The notes under the pieces are model-generated. The model ran no database searches. It had not been told where the DNA came from and saw only the letters and a program-made list of their open reading frames with translations. Both the position numbers and the translations under genes were made by a program. DNA of 64,000 nucleotides from an uncultured Actinomycetes bacterium (GTDB lineage: Bacteria; Actinomycetota; Acidimicrobiia; Acidimicrobiales; RAAP-2): assembly GCA_903828785.1 (NCBI GenBank), contig CAIKNP010000016.1, forward strand, positions 1 through 64,000. The letters run 5' to 3'. This document shows positions 1 through 8,760 of this stretch, piece after piece (the stretch's first letter is position 1; every line of letters starts with the position of its first letter).

Positions 1-1482
1 ACCGCGGCCACCACGATGACTGTGGCCAAGAAGACTTTCACCTACGCCCAGGGCAGTCAGACGCTCAGCGCCACGGTGAAGTCAAGTACGAACGCGAGCT
101 CCTTGCTCTCCGGCAGCGTCGCCTTCAGCACGGGGGGCAGCCCCTTGTGCACCGCTACTTTGACCTCCCAGACCGCCAGTTGCACTATTGGCGCCACCAC
201 CCTGGACGCGGGTGTCCATACGCTCACCGCTTCGTACAGTGGCAACAGTGCCTTCGCTCCTCATTCGGCGAGTACTTTGGCTACCGTGGGCGTTGATAGC
301 ACCACGCTCAAAGTCGCACGATCAGTGGCTTCCGTGCCTCTATCAAACTTGGCGGCGATGGCCATTACCACTTCCCTTACGGCCAAATACGGAGCGGCCC
401 CGTCGGGCAACGTGACCTTGAGCATGGACGGTACCTTGCTCTCCAACAACGCCGGCTCCTTCAGTTTTTCCTCTCTCGTACCCTCATCGGTAGCGCTGGG
501 CGTGCACACCATTACGGTTCACTTCAACGGGGATAATAACTACAAGCCCGCTTCGGCTCACACCAGCTTCAGTGTTACGGCGGCCACTTCCGGCCTGCCC
601 GTAACTAACCCATCGTTCGTGACGAATTACGACGTCAGTCATGGCAGCCTCGTGTGGTCGGAGACATTCGCCGGAGCGGCAGGCACGGCACTGAATTCTA
701 CTTACTGGACGCCGGAAATTGGTCAAGGAACTGGTGTGACGGGCGTGGCTCCTAACGTCCTTTACTGGTACTACGGCACCGGGGAAATCGAAACAAACAC
801 CGCTGACGCCGCCAACGTCAGTAGCGACGGCAGCGGCAACCTTGCGATTACCGCACGTTGCACACTGAACTGCACGAGCTCGGGTAACTGGACCAGCGCG
901 CGAGTGTCCACCGCGGGAAAGTTGAATTTTGAGTACGGGCAGATTGAGGCCAACATCAAAATGCCCGCCGGCTCATTTAACTGGCCAGCTTTTTGGATGC
1001 TCGGGCAGAATTTCTTCCCCAGCAACTCGTGGCCCAATTGTGGCGAGATTGACGTCATGGAGGGCCTCGCCGCTGAGACGTCTGATCAGTCCACCCTGCA
1101 CGCAAACTACCCAGGTGGGGGTGATTGGAACGGCGGTGGGGGGCTCACCGCTAGAGCTCCCTTAGCCAACCTGTCGTCGGCCTTTCACACCTTCGGGATG
1201 ATTTGGACGCCGACCTCGATTTCCTTCACTCTCGACGGTTTCGTTTTTGTCACTGATGTCTACAGTGCTTCGACGGGCACGGTGACGCAGACGTTCCCGA
1301 ACGGCGCCAGCAGTACCTTCACCATCGGTGGGGCAGTCTGGCCCTTCAACCAGCCGTTTTTCCTTATCCTGCAGGACGCCATTCCTGGCGGAACGACGGC
1401 CCCCAATGGCACTTCAGCGACCATGGACGTGAACTGGATCAAGTACTACAAGTACCAAGGCTTGGGTGGGACAAGCATCTAG
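1..1482 (+). CDS. Ig-like repeat / GH16 glycoside hydrolase (5' partial)
   Basis: The frame is open from base 1, so the N-terminus, including any signal peptide, lies outside the window; the ATG at 16 is probably internal. Counting from that ATG, residues about 1-92 and 95-190 are two bacterial Ig-like (Big_3-type) repeats rich in Ser/Thr/Gly. Residues about 205-488 are a GH16 beta-jelly-roll domain of the laminarinase/beta-1,3-glucanase type. The GH16 active-site motif GEIDVMEG is visible, with E344 the likely nucleophile, D346 the helper and E349 the acid/base. It is likely an exported enzyme acting on beta-glucan, but the substrate cannot be fixed. It ends in TAG and converges on the next gene. 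Confidence 0.88.
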   Translation, partial: TAATTMTVAKKTFTYAQGSQTLSATVKSSTNASSLLSGSVAFSTGGSPLCTATLTSQTASCTIGATTLDAGVHTLTASYSGNSAFAPHSASTLATVGVDSTTLKVARSVASVPLSNLAAMAITTSLTAKYGAAPSGNVTLSMDGTLLSNNAGSFSFSSLVPSSVALGVHTITVHFNGDNNYKPASAHTSFSVTAATSGLPVTNPSFVTNYDVSHGSLVWSETFAGAAGTALNSTYWTPEIGQGTGVTGVAPNVLYWYYGTGEIETNTADAANVSSDGSGNLAITARCTLNCTSSGNWTSARVSTAGKLNFEYGQIEANIKMPAGSFNWPAFWMLGQNFFPSNSWPNCGEIDVMEGLAAETSDQSTLHANYPGGGDWNGGGGLTARAPLANLSSAFHTFGMIWTPTSISFTLDGFVFVTDVYSASTGTVTQTFPNGASSTFTIGGAVWPFNQPFFLILQDAIPGGTTAPNGTSATMDVNWIKYYKYQGLGGTSI

Positions 1483-1573
1483 TTTGTCGGCGCAACATGG
1501 CGACGGAAATGGGCGACGCTTGCTTGGCACGTAACGCTCAGGTCACTACCACCGACATCACCCGTTTAGGGTA

Positions 1574-1593
1574 GCAATCGCTGCCTCGATTGC
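1574..1593. terminator. Possible bidirectional hairpin between convergent genes
   Basis: GCAATCG (1574-1580) and CGATTGC (1587-1593) form a perfect 7-bp stem around a 6-base loop. It lies in the 266-bp gap between the convergent glucanase and MaoC genes. No T-run follows on either strand, so a terminator role is only suggested by position. Confidence 0.25.
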
Positions 1594-1748
1594 CACCTCC
1601 AGGCCCCTACGCAACTTGGGCAATGGTCTTCACCGTCTTCGCCGGTAATTCCTAGACGCTCTGGGTCACGGATACTTCTTGTTGCACTCTGAGGTCGGAA
1701 ACACTCATCGCTCTCTGAAAAAATTACGCCGTGAACATCACCTTGGCT

Positions 1749-2243
1749 TCAGGCCCCGGGGTGAGGTATTGTCGGGGCAAAACCCCGTCTGTACACCAAA
1801 AGTGTTCGAGTGAATTCGATGATAGTCACGCCGTCTTGATTAAACCCGGTGGTGCGTACTGTTACGACGCCGACCTGGGGGCGGCTCTTGGAGTCTCGCA
1901 GGGCGATAACTTCTGACTTTGAGTAGACGGTGTCGCCTTCGAAGAGAGGGTGGGGGAGTCGAACAGCGTCCCAACCGAGGTTGGCCATCACATTTTGCGA
2001 AACGTCCGAGACGGACTGCCCCGTGACGAGAGCCAGGGTGAAGGTCGAGTTGACGAGCGGCCGTCCGAATTCGGTTTGCGCGGCGTAGTGGCGATCAAAG
2101 TGCAGAGCGGCGGTATTTTGAGTGAGGAGCGTGAACCACGTGTTGTCGGTTTCACTTATGGTCCGGCCCAGTGCGTGATGATAGATGTCGCCGATTTGAA
2201 AATCCTCAAAAAACCGTCCTCGCCAACTCTCAACCGTTCCCAT
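1749..2243 (-). CDS. MaoC-family mesaconyl/itaconyl-CoA hydratase candidate
   Basis: This 164-aa single hot-dog domain of the MaoC (R-specific enoyl-CoA hydratase) family carries the hydratase signature around residues 33-55 (DNTWFTLLTQN followed by LHFD). A single-domain MaoC next to a CitE-like lyase is the pairing known for itaconyl-CoA or mesaconyl-C4-CoA hydratases, which make citramalyl-CoA. That assignment is an inference from context. The start codon shares one base with the stop of the upstream lyase (TGATG), so the two are translationally coupled. It is last in a minus-strand operon of GntR regulator, lyase and hydratase. Confidence 0.85.
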   Translation of the reverse strand: MGTVESWRGRFFEDFQIGDIYHHALGRTISETDNTWFTLLTQNTAALHFDRHYAAQTEFGRPLVNSTFTLALVTGQSVSDVSQNVMANLGWDAVRLPHPLFEGDTVYSKSEVIALRDSKSRPQVGVVTVRTTGFNQDGVTIIEFTRTLLVYRRGFAPTIPHPGA

Positions 2244-3142
2244 CAGTTCTCTCCTTCGCCCTTGAGCTCACTTGTCGATTTCGACCACTGGAGGAGTTGG
2301 CGATAGTGGCGCACCACCGCCTCATCGACCATCCGCCCCTCGTCATCGAGGACGACACCGACGCCCTTCGTCAAGGCTTCGTCATAACGGCTGAGGAGTC
2401 GATGCGCCTCGTTCATTTCCTCAGCGCTCGGGGTGTACACCTCGTGAATGACGGGAATCTGGGCGGGGTGAATAGCGGCGCGACCAATGAACCCCTGCTC
2501 GCGTAGCCGAAGAGTTGACTGCCGGAAGGCATCGAGGTCACGAAATTCGGGAGAGACCCCTCCCAAGGGCGGCAGAATCTGGGCTGACACTGAAGCGATA
2601 AGGACTCCAGCGCGAACGTGGTCGAGGATGGACGAGGCCGCGTCGCCAGCAATTCCCAGATCGGCCGCTAGGTCCAGTTCGCCAAGTTGCAAGCGTCGCA
2701 CTCGAGGCCTCGCCGCAATGGCTGGAAGCTCTTCAACGGCTCGGGCGGTCTCAATCATGGGCATCAAAGCAATAGACCCTTCGCTACCGCGAGTCGTCTC
2801 GAGTTCATCAAGCAGGTCGCTGGCGGTGTCAATCTCGGCAGGGCTGCTGATTTTGGGCAAACAGAAGCCGCTGAGATCATCGCGGGCGAGCAGGGCGATC
2901 TCTTCGAGCCCCCGGTCACCTGGGTTAACTCGAATCCAGCGCTCAAGTCCCTGCGGTAGAGGCGTGCGCATCCATTCGAGCAGGTTCTCGAGCGCTTCGC
3001 GCTTGGCCCCGGGCGCGACACCGTCTTCGAGATCGGCGATGAGAGCATCGGCTCCTCGCTGCAGTGCCCGGTGGAGCCGTTCGCTACGGTCGGCGGGTAC
3101 GTAGAGATAACTACGCGCGAGACCAGCGCCCGGAACGTTCAT
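2243..3142 (-). CDS. HpcH/HpaI-family CoA-ester lyase (CitE-like, probable citramalyl-CoA lyase)
   Basis: The 299-aa TIM-barrel lyase has the family N-terminus RSYLYVPADRSER, the ADLEDGV segment, a Mg-binding Glu in MIETARAVEE and the ELDLAADLG segment near residue 150. The family cleaves malyl-, citramalyl- or citryl-type CoA thioesters to acetyl-CoA plus a 2-oxoacid. With the coupled MaoC hydratase and the divergent methylaspartate lyase and CoA-transferase, citramalyl-CoA to acetyl-CoA plus pyruvate is the best fit; malyl-CoA lyase is the main alternative. It overlaps the upstream GntR gene by 4 bases. Confidence 0.88.
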   Translation of the reverse strand: MNVPGAGLARSYLYVPADRSERLHRALQRGADALIADLEDGVAPGAKREALENLLEWMRTPLPQGLERWIRVNPGDRGLEEIALLARDDLSGFCLPKISSPAEIDTASDLLDELETTRGSEGSIALMPMIETARAVEELPAIAARPRVRRLQLGELDLAADLGIAGDAASSILDHVRAGVLIASVSAQILPPLGGVSPEFRDLDAFRQSTLRLREQGFIGRAAIHPAQIPVIHEVYTPSAEEMNEAHRLLSRYDEALTKGVGVVLDDEGRMVDEAVVRHYRQLLQWSKSTSELKGEGEN

Positions 3143-3807
3143 CGGGTAAACATCAACTGAACGAGTTGCCCCGATGATCGCAGGTGACTGCGCATCGCCT
3201 CCTCAGCCTTCCTTGAGTCCTGACTCTCAATTGCGGCGAACAGTGGCGCGTGTGAAAGCATGGCTTCGAGGCGGGCCGGCCGGTCCCGCCAGTACAGACG
3301 CCAAAAGCGCAGGTTATGAGCGAGCAGCAGCTCGGCCGCTTCCTGCAAGATGGGGTTCTTGATGAGGTGGACTAGGAAGCGGTGGACGGCGCAATCGGCC
3401 CGCAAAAACTGCTCGGTGTCGCCAGTGAGTCGCGCCTCGTCAGCAGCCGTAACGAGTAGTCGCAATTCGACCAAGGTCTCCGCGGTCACACGACTCGCGG
3501 CGATGTACGCAACGCCACACTCAATCGTTTCGCGGGCTTCGAACATCGCGACAATGTCGTCAAAGCTTATTGAGGTGACGATGACGCCTCGCCTCGGCAG
3601 TACGGTGATGAATCGATCGGTTACCAAACGGGCCAGCGCCTCGCGAACGGGGGTGCGACCTAGTTCTAATTCATTGGCGAGAGTCAACTCGTTCAGGAAG
3701 GCCCCCGGAGCAATCGTGAGGTCGACGATTCGTTCTCGCAATAAGTTGTAGGCGGTGTCGCTGTCACGCTGGCCGGCCACTTGCTTCTCCTGCAAACTGA
3801 CGTTCAT
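3139..3807 (-). CDS. GntR/FadR-family transcriptional regulator (FCD domain)
   Basis: A 222-aa regulator. The winged helix is at about residues 20-85, with the recognition segment LANELELGRTPVREALARL and the wing VLPRRGVIV. An all-helical FCD ligand-binding domain follows at about residues 90-215 (FEARETIECGVAYIAA; SHAPLFAAIESQDSRKAEEAMRSHL). FCD regulators usually sense small carboxylates. It is first in the minus-strand operon with the lyase and hydratase and is divergent from the methylaspartate-lyase operon, so it probably controls both. An AGAGG ribosome-binding site precedes the ATG. Confidence 0.9.
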   Translation of the reverse strand: MNVSLQEKQVAGQRDSDTAYNLLRERIVDLTIAPGAFLNELTLANELELGRTPVREALARLVTDRFITVLPRRGVIVTSISFDDIVAMFEARETIECGVAYIAASRVTAETLVELRLLVTAADEARLTGDTEQFLRADCAVHRFLVHLIKNPILQEAAELLLAHNLRFWRLYWRDRPARLEAMLSHAPLFAAIESQDSRKAEEAMRSHLRSSGQLVQLMFTR

Positions 3808-3860
3808 GTCATTCGCCTCTTCGCGCTTAGGGCCTACGAAACATCCTTAACGGGGTAATC

Positions 3861-3885
3861 CAACTACTCATTGCGAGGGTAGTTG
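3861..3885. promoter_or_regulatory. Inverted repeat, candidate GntR operator
   Basis: CAACTAC-N11-GTAGTTG is a perfect 7-bp-arm inverted repeat in the 210-bp region between the divergent GntR gene and the cysteine-hydrolase operon. Its place and symmetry suit an operator for the adjacent regulator. The binding itself is an inference. Confidence 0.45.
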
Positions 3886-4017
3886 CATTGTCCTTCAACG
3901 TGAAGTATCTTACCAATCAGTTCTGAAATATCACATACTCTCTTGGCTATTGCTGGTGCATCTAGGGTCAGTGGCACGAGTGACGAGAGCTGTGGTCACC
4001 CTGTCTAAAGAGGCCCC

Positions 4018-4707
4018 ATGATTAAAGTTTGTGGCAAAAATGTACTGACCGACCTTGACGAGTTGGTGGCACCGTCGCACACGGCTCTCATCGTGATCGA
4101 CATGCAGTTCGACTTCATTGACCCTCGCGGTCTCTTCGGTCAATTGGGGGTAGACCTGAGCATGTACGACGAGTCGCGTCCGCGACTGCGCCAACTGCTC
4201 GAAGCGGCTCGAGATCATGGGGTACTGGTGATTCACTTGCAAAACACCCAGTTGGCTAATCACATGAGTGACTCACCGGCGCAGCACCGCTTCAATCTCC
4301 GTATGCATGGCGGTTTCCGCCAGGGGGACCAGCCCCTGACCTACACGGTGCCCGGCACTCCCGGTCACGAGTTTCTCCCCGAATTTCAACCACTGGCCCA
4401 CGAGTTGGTCGTGCGCAAATACCGATCCAGTGGTTTCTGGGGAACCAACCTACCCATGCTCTTACGCTCGAACCAGATCGAGACCGTAGTGATGACTGGC
4501 TGCACTACTGAGGGTTGTGTCGAATCCACCGCCCGTGATGCGATGTTCAATGACTTCTACGTGGTCATTGCGGAAGATTGCGTGGCGAGCGACGATCGCT
4601 CACAGCACGACGCCTCGCTCCACTTGATGCGCCACCGCTTTGATTTGGCCACTGGCGCGCAAATACAAAATGTCTGGGAGGCTAGTGCGCCTGCCGGGGA
4701 GGAATAA
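4018..4707 (+). CDS. Isochorismatase-like cysteine hydrolase (amidase/half-amidase)
   Basis: This 229-aa member of the cysteine-hydrolase family (nicotinamidase, maleamate amidase, N-carbamoylsarcosine amidase) shows the full catalytic triad: D28 in VIDMQFDF, K134 in VVRKYRSSGF and C167 in TGCTTEGCVEST. The family hydrolyses amide or carbamoyl C-N bonds. It is first in the plus-strand operon. A PuuE-like cyclic-imide/allantoin hydrolase closes the same operon, so a role as half-amide or carbamoyl amidase is plausible but unproven. AAGAGG lies four bases before the ATG. Confidence 0.87.
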   Translation: MIKVCGKNVLTDLDELVAPSHTALIVIDMQFDFIDPRGLFGQLGVDLSMYDESRPRLRQLLEAARDHGVLVIHLQNTQLANHMSDSPAQHRFNLRMHGGFRQGDQPLTYTVPGTPGHEFLPEFQPLAHELVVRKYRSSGFWGTNLPMLLRSNQIETVVMTGCTTEGCVESTARDAMFNDFYVVIAEDCVASDDRSQHDASLHLMRHRFDLATGAQIQNVWEASAPAGEE

Positions 4708-4711
4708 CAAC

Positions 4712-5461
4712 ATGGGAAAACTCGAAGGAAAGATTGCCGTAGTCACCGGAGCGGGCTCGGGAATAGGTCAGGGAATTGCCATCGCTTTCGCTCGGGAGGG
4801 CGCCAGTGTGATCGTGGTGGACGTCTGTGAACAAGCAAAAGCGCAGGTGACCCTCGACGCGGTGGCCGAATTCGGAGGGGCCAGTCACTTCATCAGTGCT
4901 GACGTGAGTGATGCGGCAGCCGTTAGCGCCATGGCCGACGAGGCACTCGCACGTTTCGGTCGCGTCGACGTGCTGGTCAACAACGCCGGGATTTTTACTG
5001 AGCATCTCCTCGAAGAGATGAGCGTTGAGCAGTGGGACCACGTAATCAACGTCAATTTGCGCAGCGTGTTTCTCTGCACCAGGGCCCTCATTGGCCAGAT
5101 GCTCGATCGGGGCGAAGGACGCATCATCAATATCGCTTCGCAACTCGCCTACATCGGAGGTACTTCGGCGGTGCACTACACCGCCAGCAAGGCCGGCGTC
5201 ATTGGTCTGACCAAGGCGCTCGCGCGTGAAGTATCGCATCGTGGCGTATTGGTGAACGCCATCGCGCCGGGCCCTATCATCACACCTTTACTCGAGGACG
5301 AGTCCGAAGAGTGGCGTTCGGCAAAATTGGCAGAATTGCCGATTCGCCGATTTGGTCGTGTTGACGAAATCACTCCCACCGCCGTTTTGTTGGCGTCGGC
5401 GGACGGGTCCTACTACGTTGGTGCCACCCTGGGGCCAAACGGTGGCGACGTGATGGTATGA
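4712..5461 (+). CDS. SDR-family NAD(P)-dependent oxidoreductase
   Basis: A classical 249-aa short-chain dehydrogenase/reductase. The cofactor motif TGAGSGIGQG is near residues 12-21, NNAG near residue 90, the catalytic Ser in NIASQLAY, and Tyr/Lys in YTASK near residues 155-159. The frame is open further upstream, but ATG 4712 is preferred because GGGGAGGAA precedes it and the previous gene stops at 4707. Its stop overlaps the next start (ATGA). The substrate is unknown; it sits between the cysteine hydrolase and methylaspartate lyase. Confidence 0.88.
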   Translation: MGKLEGKIAVVTGAGSGIGQGIAIAFAREGASVIVVDVCEQAKAQVTLDAVAEFGGASHFISADVSDAAAVSAMADEALARFGRVDVLVNNAGIFTEHLLEEMSVEQWDHVINVNLRSVFLCTRALIGQMLDRGEGRIINIASQLAYIGGTSAVHYTASKAGVIGLTKALAREVSHRGVLVNAIAPGPIITPLLEDESEEWRSAKLAELPIRRFGRVDEITPTAVLLASADGSYYVGATLGPNGGDVMV

Positions 5462-6726
5462 GAATTCTCGACGTGGTGTGCACGCCCGTCGATGCCGGCT
5501 TCTTTCGTGACGACCAAAACGCCATTCGAAGTGGTCTCGGCCATAACGGTTTTCTCTACGAAGGTACTCCCGTTACGCCGGGATTTCGCGAGATTCGTGA
5601 GGCCGGTGTTGCGGTTTCCGTCATGCTGATTCTTGACGATGGTCAGGTGGCCTTAGGGGACTGCGCTGAAGTTCAGTACGCGGGTGCCGGCGGACGCTCA
5701 GTGCCCTTGTCGTGTGCGCAACTGGTGGAGCAACTGAACTCTCACGTGCTACCGCGCTTGCGCGGCCGCTCCTTCGAAGGCTTTCGCGAGGCGGCCGAAG
5801 AAATAGATTCCCTCGAGCTGGCTGGAGAACGTTTGTCTACGCCGCTACGCTACGGCGTTACGCAAGCGCTGTTACACGCTGCGGCCCTGACCAATGGTGA
5901 AACCATGGCCGAAGTAGTGCAGCGCGAATACGGCGTGCGCTCCCCGATTGATCTCGTGGCTATTTTTTCTCAGTGTGGTGACAATCGTTACGACAACGTT
6001 GACAAGATGATCCTCAAACGGGTTGACGCTTTGCCTCACGGTCTTATTAACGACGTGGAGAGCAAATTAGGCCGTACTGGTGAGATATTGCTCGAGTACG
6101 TGGGCTGGTTGCGACGGCGTATTCTCGAGATTCGCACTAGCCCCGACTACGAGCCGCGTTTGCACTTTGACACTTACGGCACCATTGGAATGGCCTTCGA
6201 GGGCGATCTCGATCGGATAGTGGACTACCTCGCCGAGGTGGCGCGGGTGGCGGCTCCCTTTGCGGTGTGGGTGGAGCACCCTATTGACGCCGGAAGTCGT
6301 GACGAACAGGTCGCGGTCTACGTTCGCCTGCGGGCGCTTTTGCGGGAGCGTGGCGTGCCAGTGGCCCTGGTGGTTGACGAGTGGTGCAACACGCTCGAGG
6401 ACATCGATGCGTTCACCTCGGCACAGGCGGCGGACGTGATTCACGTTAAGACGCCTGACCTCGGAGGAGTGAATAACACTATTGAGGCCCTGTTGATGGT
6501 TCGTTCTCGTGGCCTGAAGGCCTACAGCGGCGGAACCTGTAACGAAACCGAGCAATCGGCGCGCGTCACCACCCACATTGCCATGGCCTGCGGAGCGGAT
6601 CAGGTATTGGCTAAGCCCGGCATGGGAGTGGACGAGGGCATCATGATTGTGCGAAACGAGATGGCCCGCACCCGTGACCTCGTGCGTTGGCGAGCTGAGC
6701 AATCTGGTCGGCAAGGACTCTCGTGA
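5458..6726 (+). CDS. mal: 3-methylaspartate ammonia-lyase
   Basis: A 422-aa enolase-superfamily enzyme that deaminates (2S,3S)-3-methylaspartate to mesaconate. The numbering matches the characterised clostridial and Citrobacter enzymes residue for residue: metal ligands D238, E273 and D307; catalytic K331 (VKTPDLGG) and H194; substrate-pocket Q73, Q172, T360, C361 and L384. One pocket residue differs: position 329, Gln in those enzymes as I recall, is His here. No glutamate mutase lies in the window, so the methylaspartate source is unknown. It overlaps its neighbours by 4 bases on each side. Confidence 0.95.
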   Translation: MRILDVVCTPVDAGFFRDDQNAIRSGLGHNGFLYEGTPVTPGFREIREAGVAVSVMLILDDGQVALGDCAEVQYAGAGGRSVPLSCAQLVEQLNSHVLPRLRGRSFEGFREAAEEIDSLELAGERLSTPLRYGVTQALLHAAALTNGETMAEVVQREYGVRSPIDLVAIFSQCGDNRYDNVDKMILKRVDALPHGLINDVESKLGRTGEILLEYVGWLRRRILEIRTSPDYEPRLHFDTYGTIGMAFEGDLDRIVDYLAEVARVAAPFAVWVEHPIDAGSRDEQVAVYVRLRALLRERGVPVALVVDEWCNTLEDIDAFTSAQAADVIHVKTPDLGGVNNTIEALLMVRSRGLKAYSGGTCNETEQSARVTTHIAMACGADQVLAKPGMGVDEGIMIVRNEMARTRDLVRWRAEQSGRQGLS

Positions 6727-7967
6727 AACCGCTGGCTGACGTTCGCATCCTGGCCATTGAACAATACGGTGCTGGCCCCTTTGGCTCCGTTCAGCTCGCC
6801 GACCTTGGGGCGGACGTCATTAAAATTGAAGACCCCAGTGTCGGTGGTGACATTGGTCGTTACGTCAGCCCCTTGCAATCGGGGGAAGACAGCATCTTTT
6901 ACGAAACCTTCAATCGCAACAAGCGCAGCCTCAGCCTTGATTTGACGACGAGCTCAGGGCGCGCCGTCTTCGAAGACCTCGTACGGGTGAGCGATATCGT
7001 CTACTCCAACTTGCGCGGTGACGTTCCCGAACGGCTCGGCATTCGCTTTGAGGACCTGCGCCACCTCAATCCCCTCATCGTGTGCTGTTCACTCAGTGGC
7101 TACGGCATGACCGGACCACGCCGTGCCGATCCCGGCTACGACTACGTGGTTCAGGGACTCGCTGGTTGGATGGACCTCACGGGTGAGCCTGACGGTCCAC
7201 CCACCAAATCAGGATTGTCGGTGGTCGATTTTTCGGGGGGCCTGGTCGCCGCCATTTCCATGCTGGCCGCCTTGCACGCCGCACGTCGCGACGGTGTGGG
7301 CAGTGATTGCGACGTCAGTCTCTTCGAAACAGCCATGTCGATGCTCACCTATCCGGCCGCCTGGGCCCTCAATAGCGACTTTGAACCACGACGCACGCAC
7401 CATTCAGCCCACCCTTCCATCGTTCCCTTTCAAGCCTTCGAGTCGAAGGACGGGTGGATCGTCGTGGCCTGTCCCAAAGAAAAGTTTTGGCAACGGCTCG
7501 TTGAGGCCATGGGGCTTCACGAACTCGCCACTGAACCCCGCTTTCAGGGTTTTGCCAACCGTCACCGATACGCGGCGGACGTTCTCGCCATACTGGAACC
7601 AGCCTTTGCCAAACGCAGCACCGCCGAGTGGCTCGACCTGCTCAGCGCGGCGCAGGTGCCTTGCGGGCCGGTCAATTCCGTGGCGCAGGCGCTCGCGGAT
7701 GTCCAGTCCACGGCCCGCGGCGTTGTCGTAAGTACCGAGCATCCCCACTTTGGTCACGTGCGCCAAGTGGCCAGTGCCGTTCGAGTGGGCAGTGAACCCA
7801 GCGAGCATCGTCGAGCACCACTGCGTCATGAGGACGCCGCCGAGGTACTGGGTACGCTGCTCGGGTACTCTCCTGAACAGCAAGTCCATCTAGCGACCGA
7901 GGGCGCCTTCGGTGCCCATTTTTCGTCGAATCGTCAAAAAGAAGCGGAAGGAAATAATCATGTTTGA
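6723..7967 (+). CDS. CaiB/BaiF class III CoA-transferase
   Basis: A 414-aa family III CoA-transferase. The N-terminal Rossmann-like part (YGAGPFGSVQLADLGADVIKIE) and the catalytic region with D140 in GYDYVVQGLAGWM are visible, followed by the TKSGLSVVDFSGGL segment. Starting at GTG, it overlaps the methylaspartate-lyase stop (GTGA). This position makes it the likely enzyme that activates mesaconate to mesaconyl-CoA, with succinyl- or acetyl-CoA as donor; the donor and regiochemistry cannot be read from the sequence. Confidence 0.9.
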   Translation: MKPLADVRILAIEQYGAGPFGSVQLADLGADVIKIEDPSVGGDIGRYVSPLQSGEDSIFYETFNRNKRSLSLDLTTSSGRAVFEDLVRVSDIVYSNLRGDVPERLGIRFEDLRHLNPLIVCCSLSGYGMTGPRRADPGYDYVVQGLAGWMDLTGEPDGPPTKSGLSVVDFSGGLVAAISMLAALHAARRDGVGSDCDVSLFETAMSMLTYPAAWALNSDFEPRRTHHSAHPSIVPFQAFESKDGWIVVACPKEKFWQRLVEAMGLHELATEPRFQGFANRHRYAADVLAILEPAFAKRSTAEWLDLLSAAQVPCGPVNSVAQALADVQSTARGVVVSTEHPHFGHVRQVASAVRVGSEPSEHRRAPLRHEDAAEVLGTLLGYSPEQQVHLATEGAFGAHFSSNRQKEAEGNNHV

Positions 7968-8733
7968 ACTAAAGAATCAGGTGGCGGTCATCACGGGGGC
8001 GGCGTCGGGTATCGGCGCGGCGACGGCTCGCGTCTTCGCGGCCGCCGGAGCCGACGTGGCCCTCGCGTGGTATCCCTCGGACCCGCACGACATCGAGCTC
8101 GTGCGGCGTGACGTCGAGGCCAGTGGTCGACGTTGCATCGTCGAAGCGGTGGACGTAGGGGTGAGTGCCGACGTTGATCGGCTGATTGCACGGACCGTCG
8201 CCGAGCTCGGAGCGGTACATATCGCCGTCGCCAACGCCGGCATTGCTCGCCGGGTGCCCCTGGAGAAGCATGATGATGACGCTTGGAATCGGGTCGTGAA
8301 TGTCAATCTGCAGGGGGCCTACCGCGTCTTTCGAGCCTGCATTCCTCACATGCGCGAGCAGGGTTTCGGTCGATTGCTGGCTACATCATCAATCGCGGGA
8401 ACCGTTTCTGCCTGGCCCCAGCATCTGGACTACGTCAGTTCGAAGGCCGGATTGGTTGGTCTGATGCAGACGCTCGCCGTCGAGTTTGGTCCCTTTGGCA
8501 TTACGTCGAACGCGGTAGCTCCCGGCACTATCCGCACACCACAGGCCCTGGACCCCGTTAACTCACTCGGTCCTGATGGTATTGCCGAGCTCGCCGACAA
8601 AGTACCCGTTGGTCGAGTGGGTGACCCCGAAGACATCGCTTACGTCTTTGCCTTCCTGGCTAGTCAAGAAGCCTCCTACGTCAACGGTCAGGTAATCGTT
8701 GTTGATGGAGCCCGCCACCTAGCCGGTCTGTAA
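7960..8733 (+). CDS. SDR-family oxidoreductase
   Basis: A second classical SDR in the operon, 257 aa. TGAASGIGAA binds the cofactor, NAGIA follows, and the catalytic Ser, Tyr and Lys lie in TSSIAG and YVSSK (about residue 157). ATG 7960 is chosen because GGAAGGAA precedes it; this overlaps the CoA-transferase by 8 bases. It resembles 3-oxoacyl-ACP reductase/FabG-type enzymes, as most SDRs do, and no substrate can be assigned. Its presence with the other SDR suggests an alcohol/ketone step upstream of the dicarboxylate. Confidence 0.88.
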   Translation: MFELKNQVAVITGAASGIGAATARVFAAAGADVALAWYPSDPHDIELVRRDVEASGRRCIVEAVDVGVSADVDRLIARTVAELGAVHIAVANAGIARRVPLEKHDDDAWNRVVNVNLQGAYRVFRACIPHMREQGFGRLLATSSIAGTVSAWPQHLDYVSSKAGLVGLMQTLAVEFGPFGITSNAVAPGTIRTPQALDPVNSLGPDGIAELADKVPVGRVGDPEDIAYVFAFLASQEASYVNGQVIVVDGARHLAGL

Positions 8734-8760
8734 GCGTCGCCTTGTCAAGAAAGGATAAGT

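Noticed and set aside
1731-1916. 61-codon frame after the GH16 gene
   Set aside because: Overlaps the 3' end of the MaoC gene in antisense and has no support.
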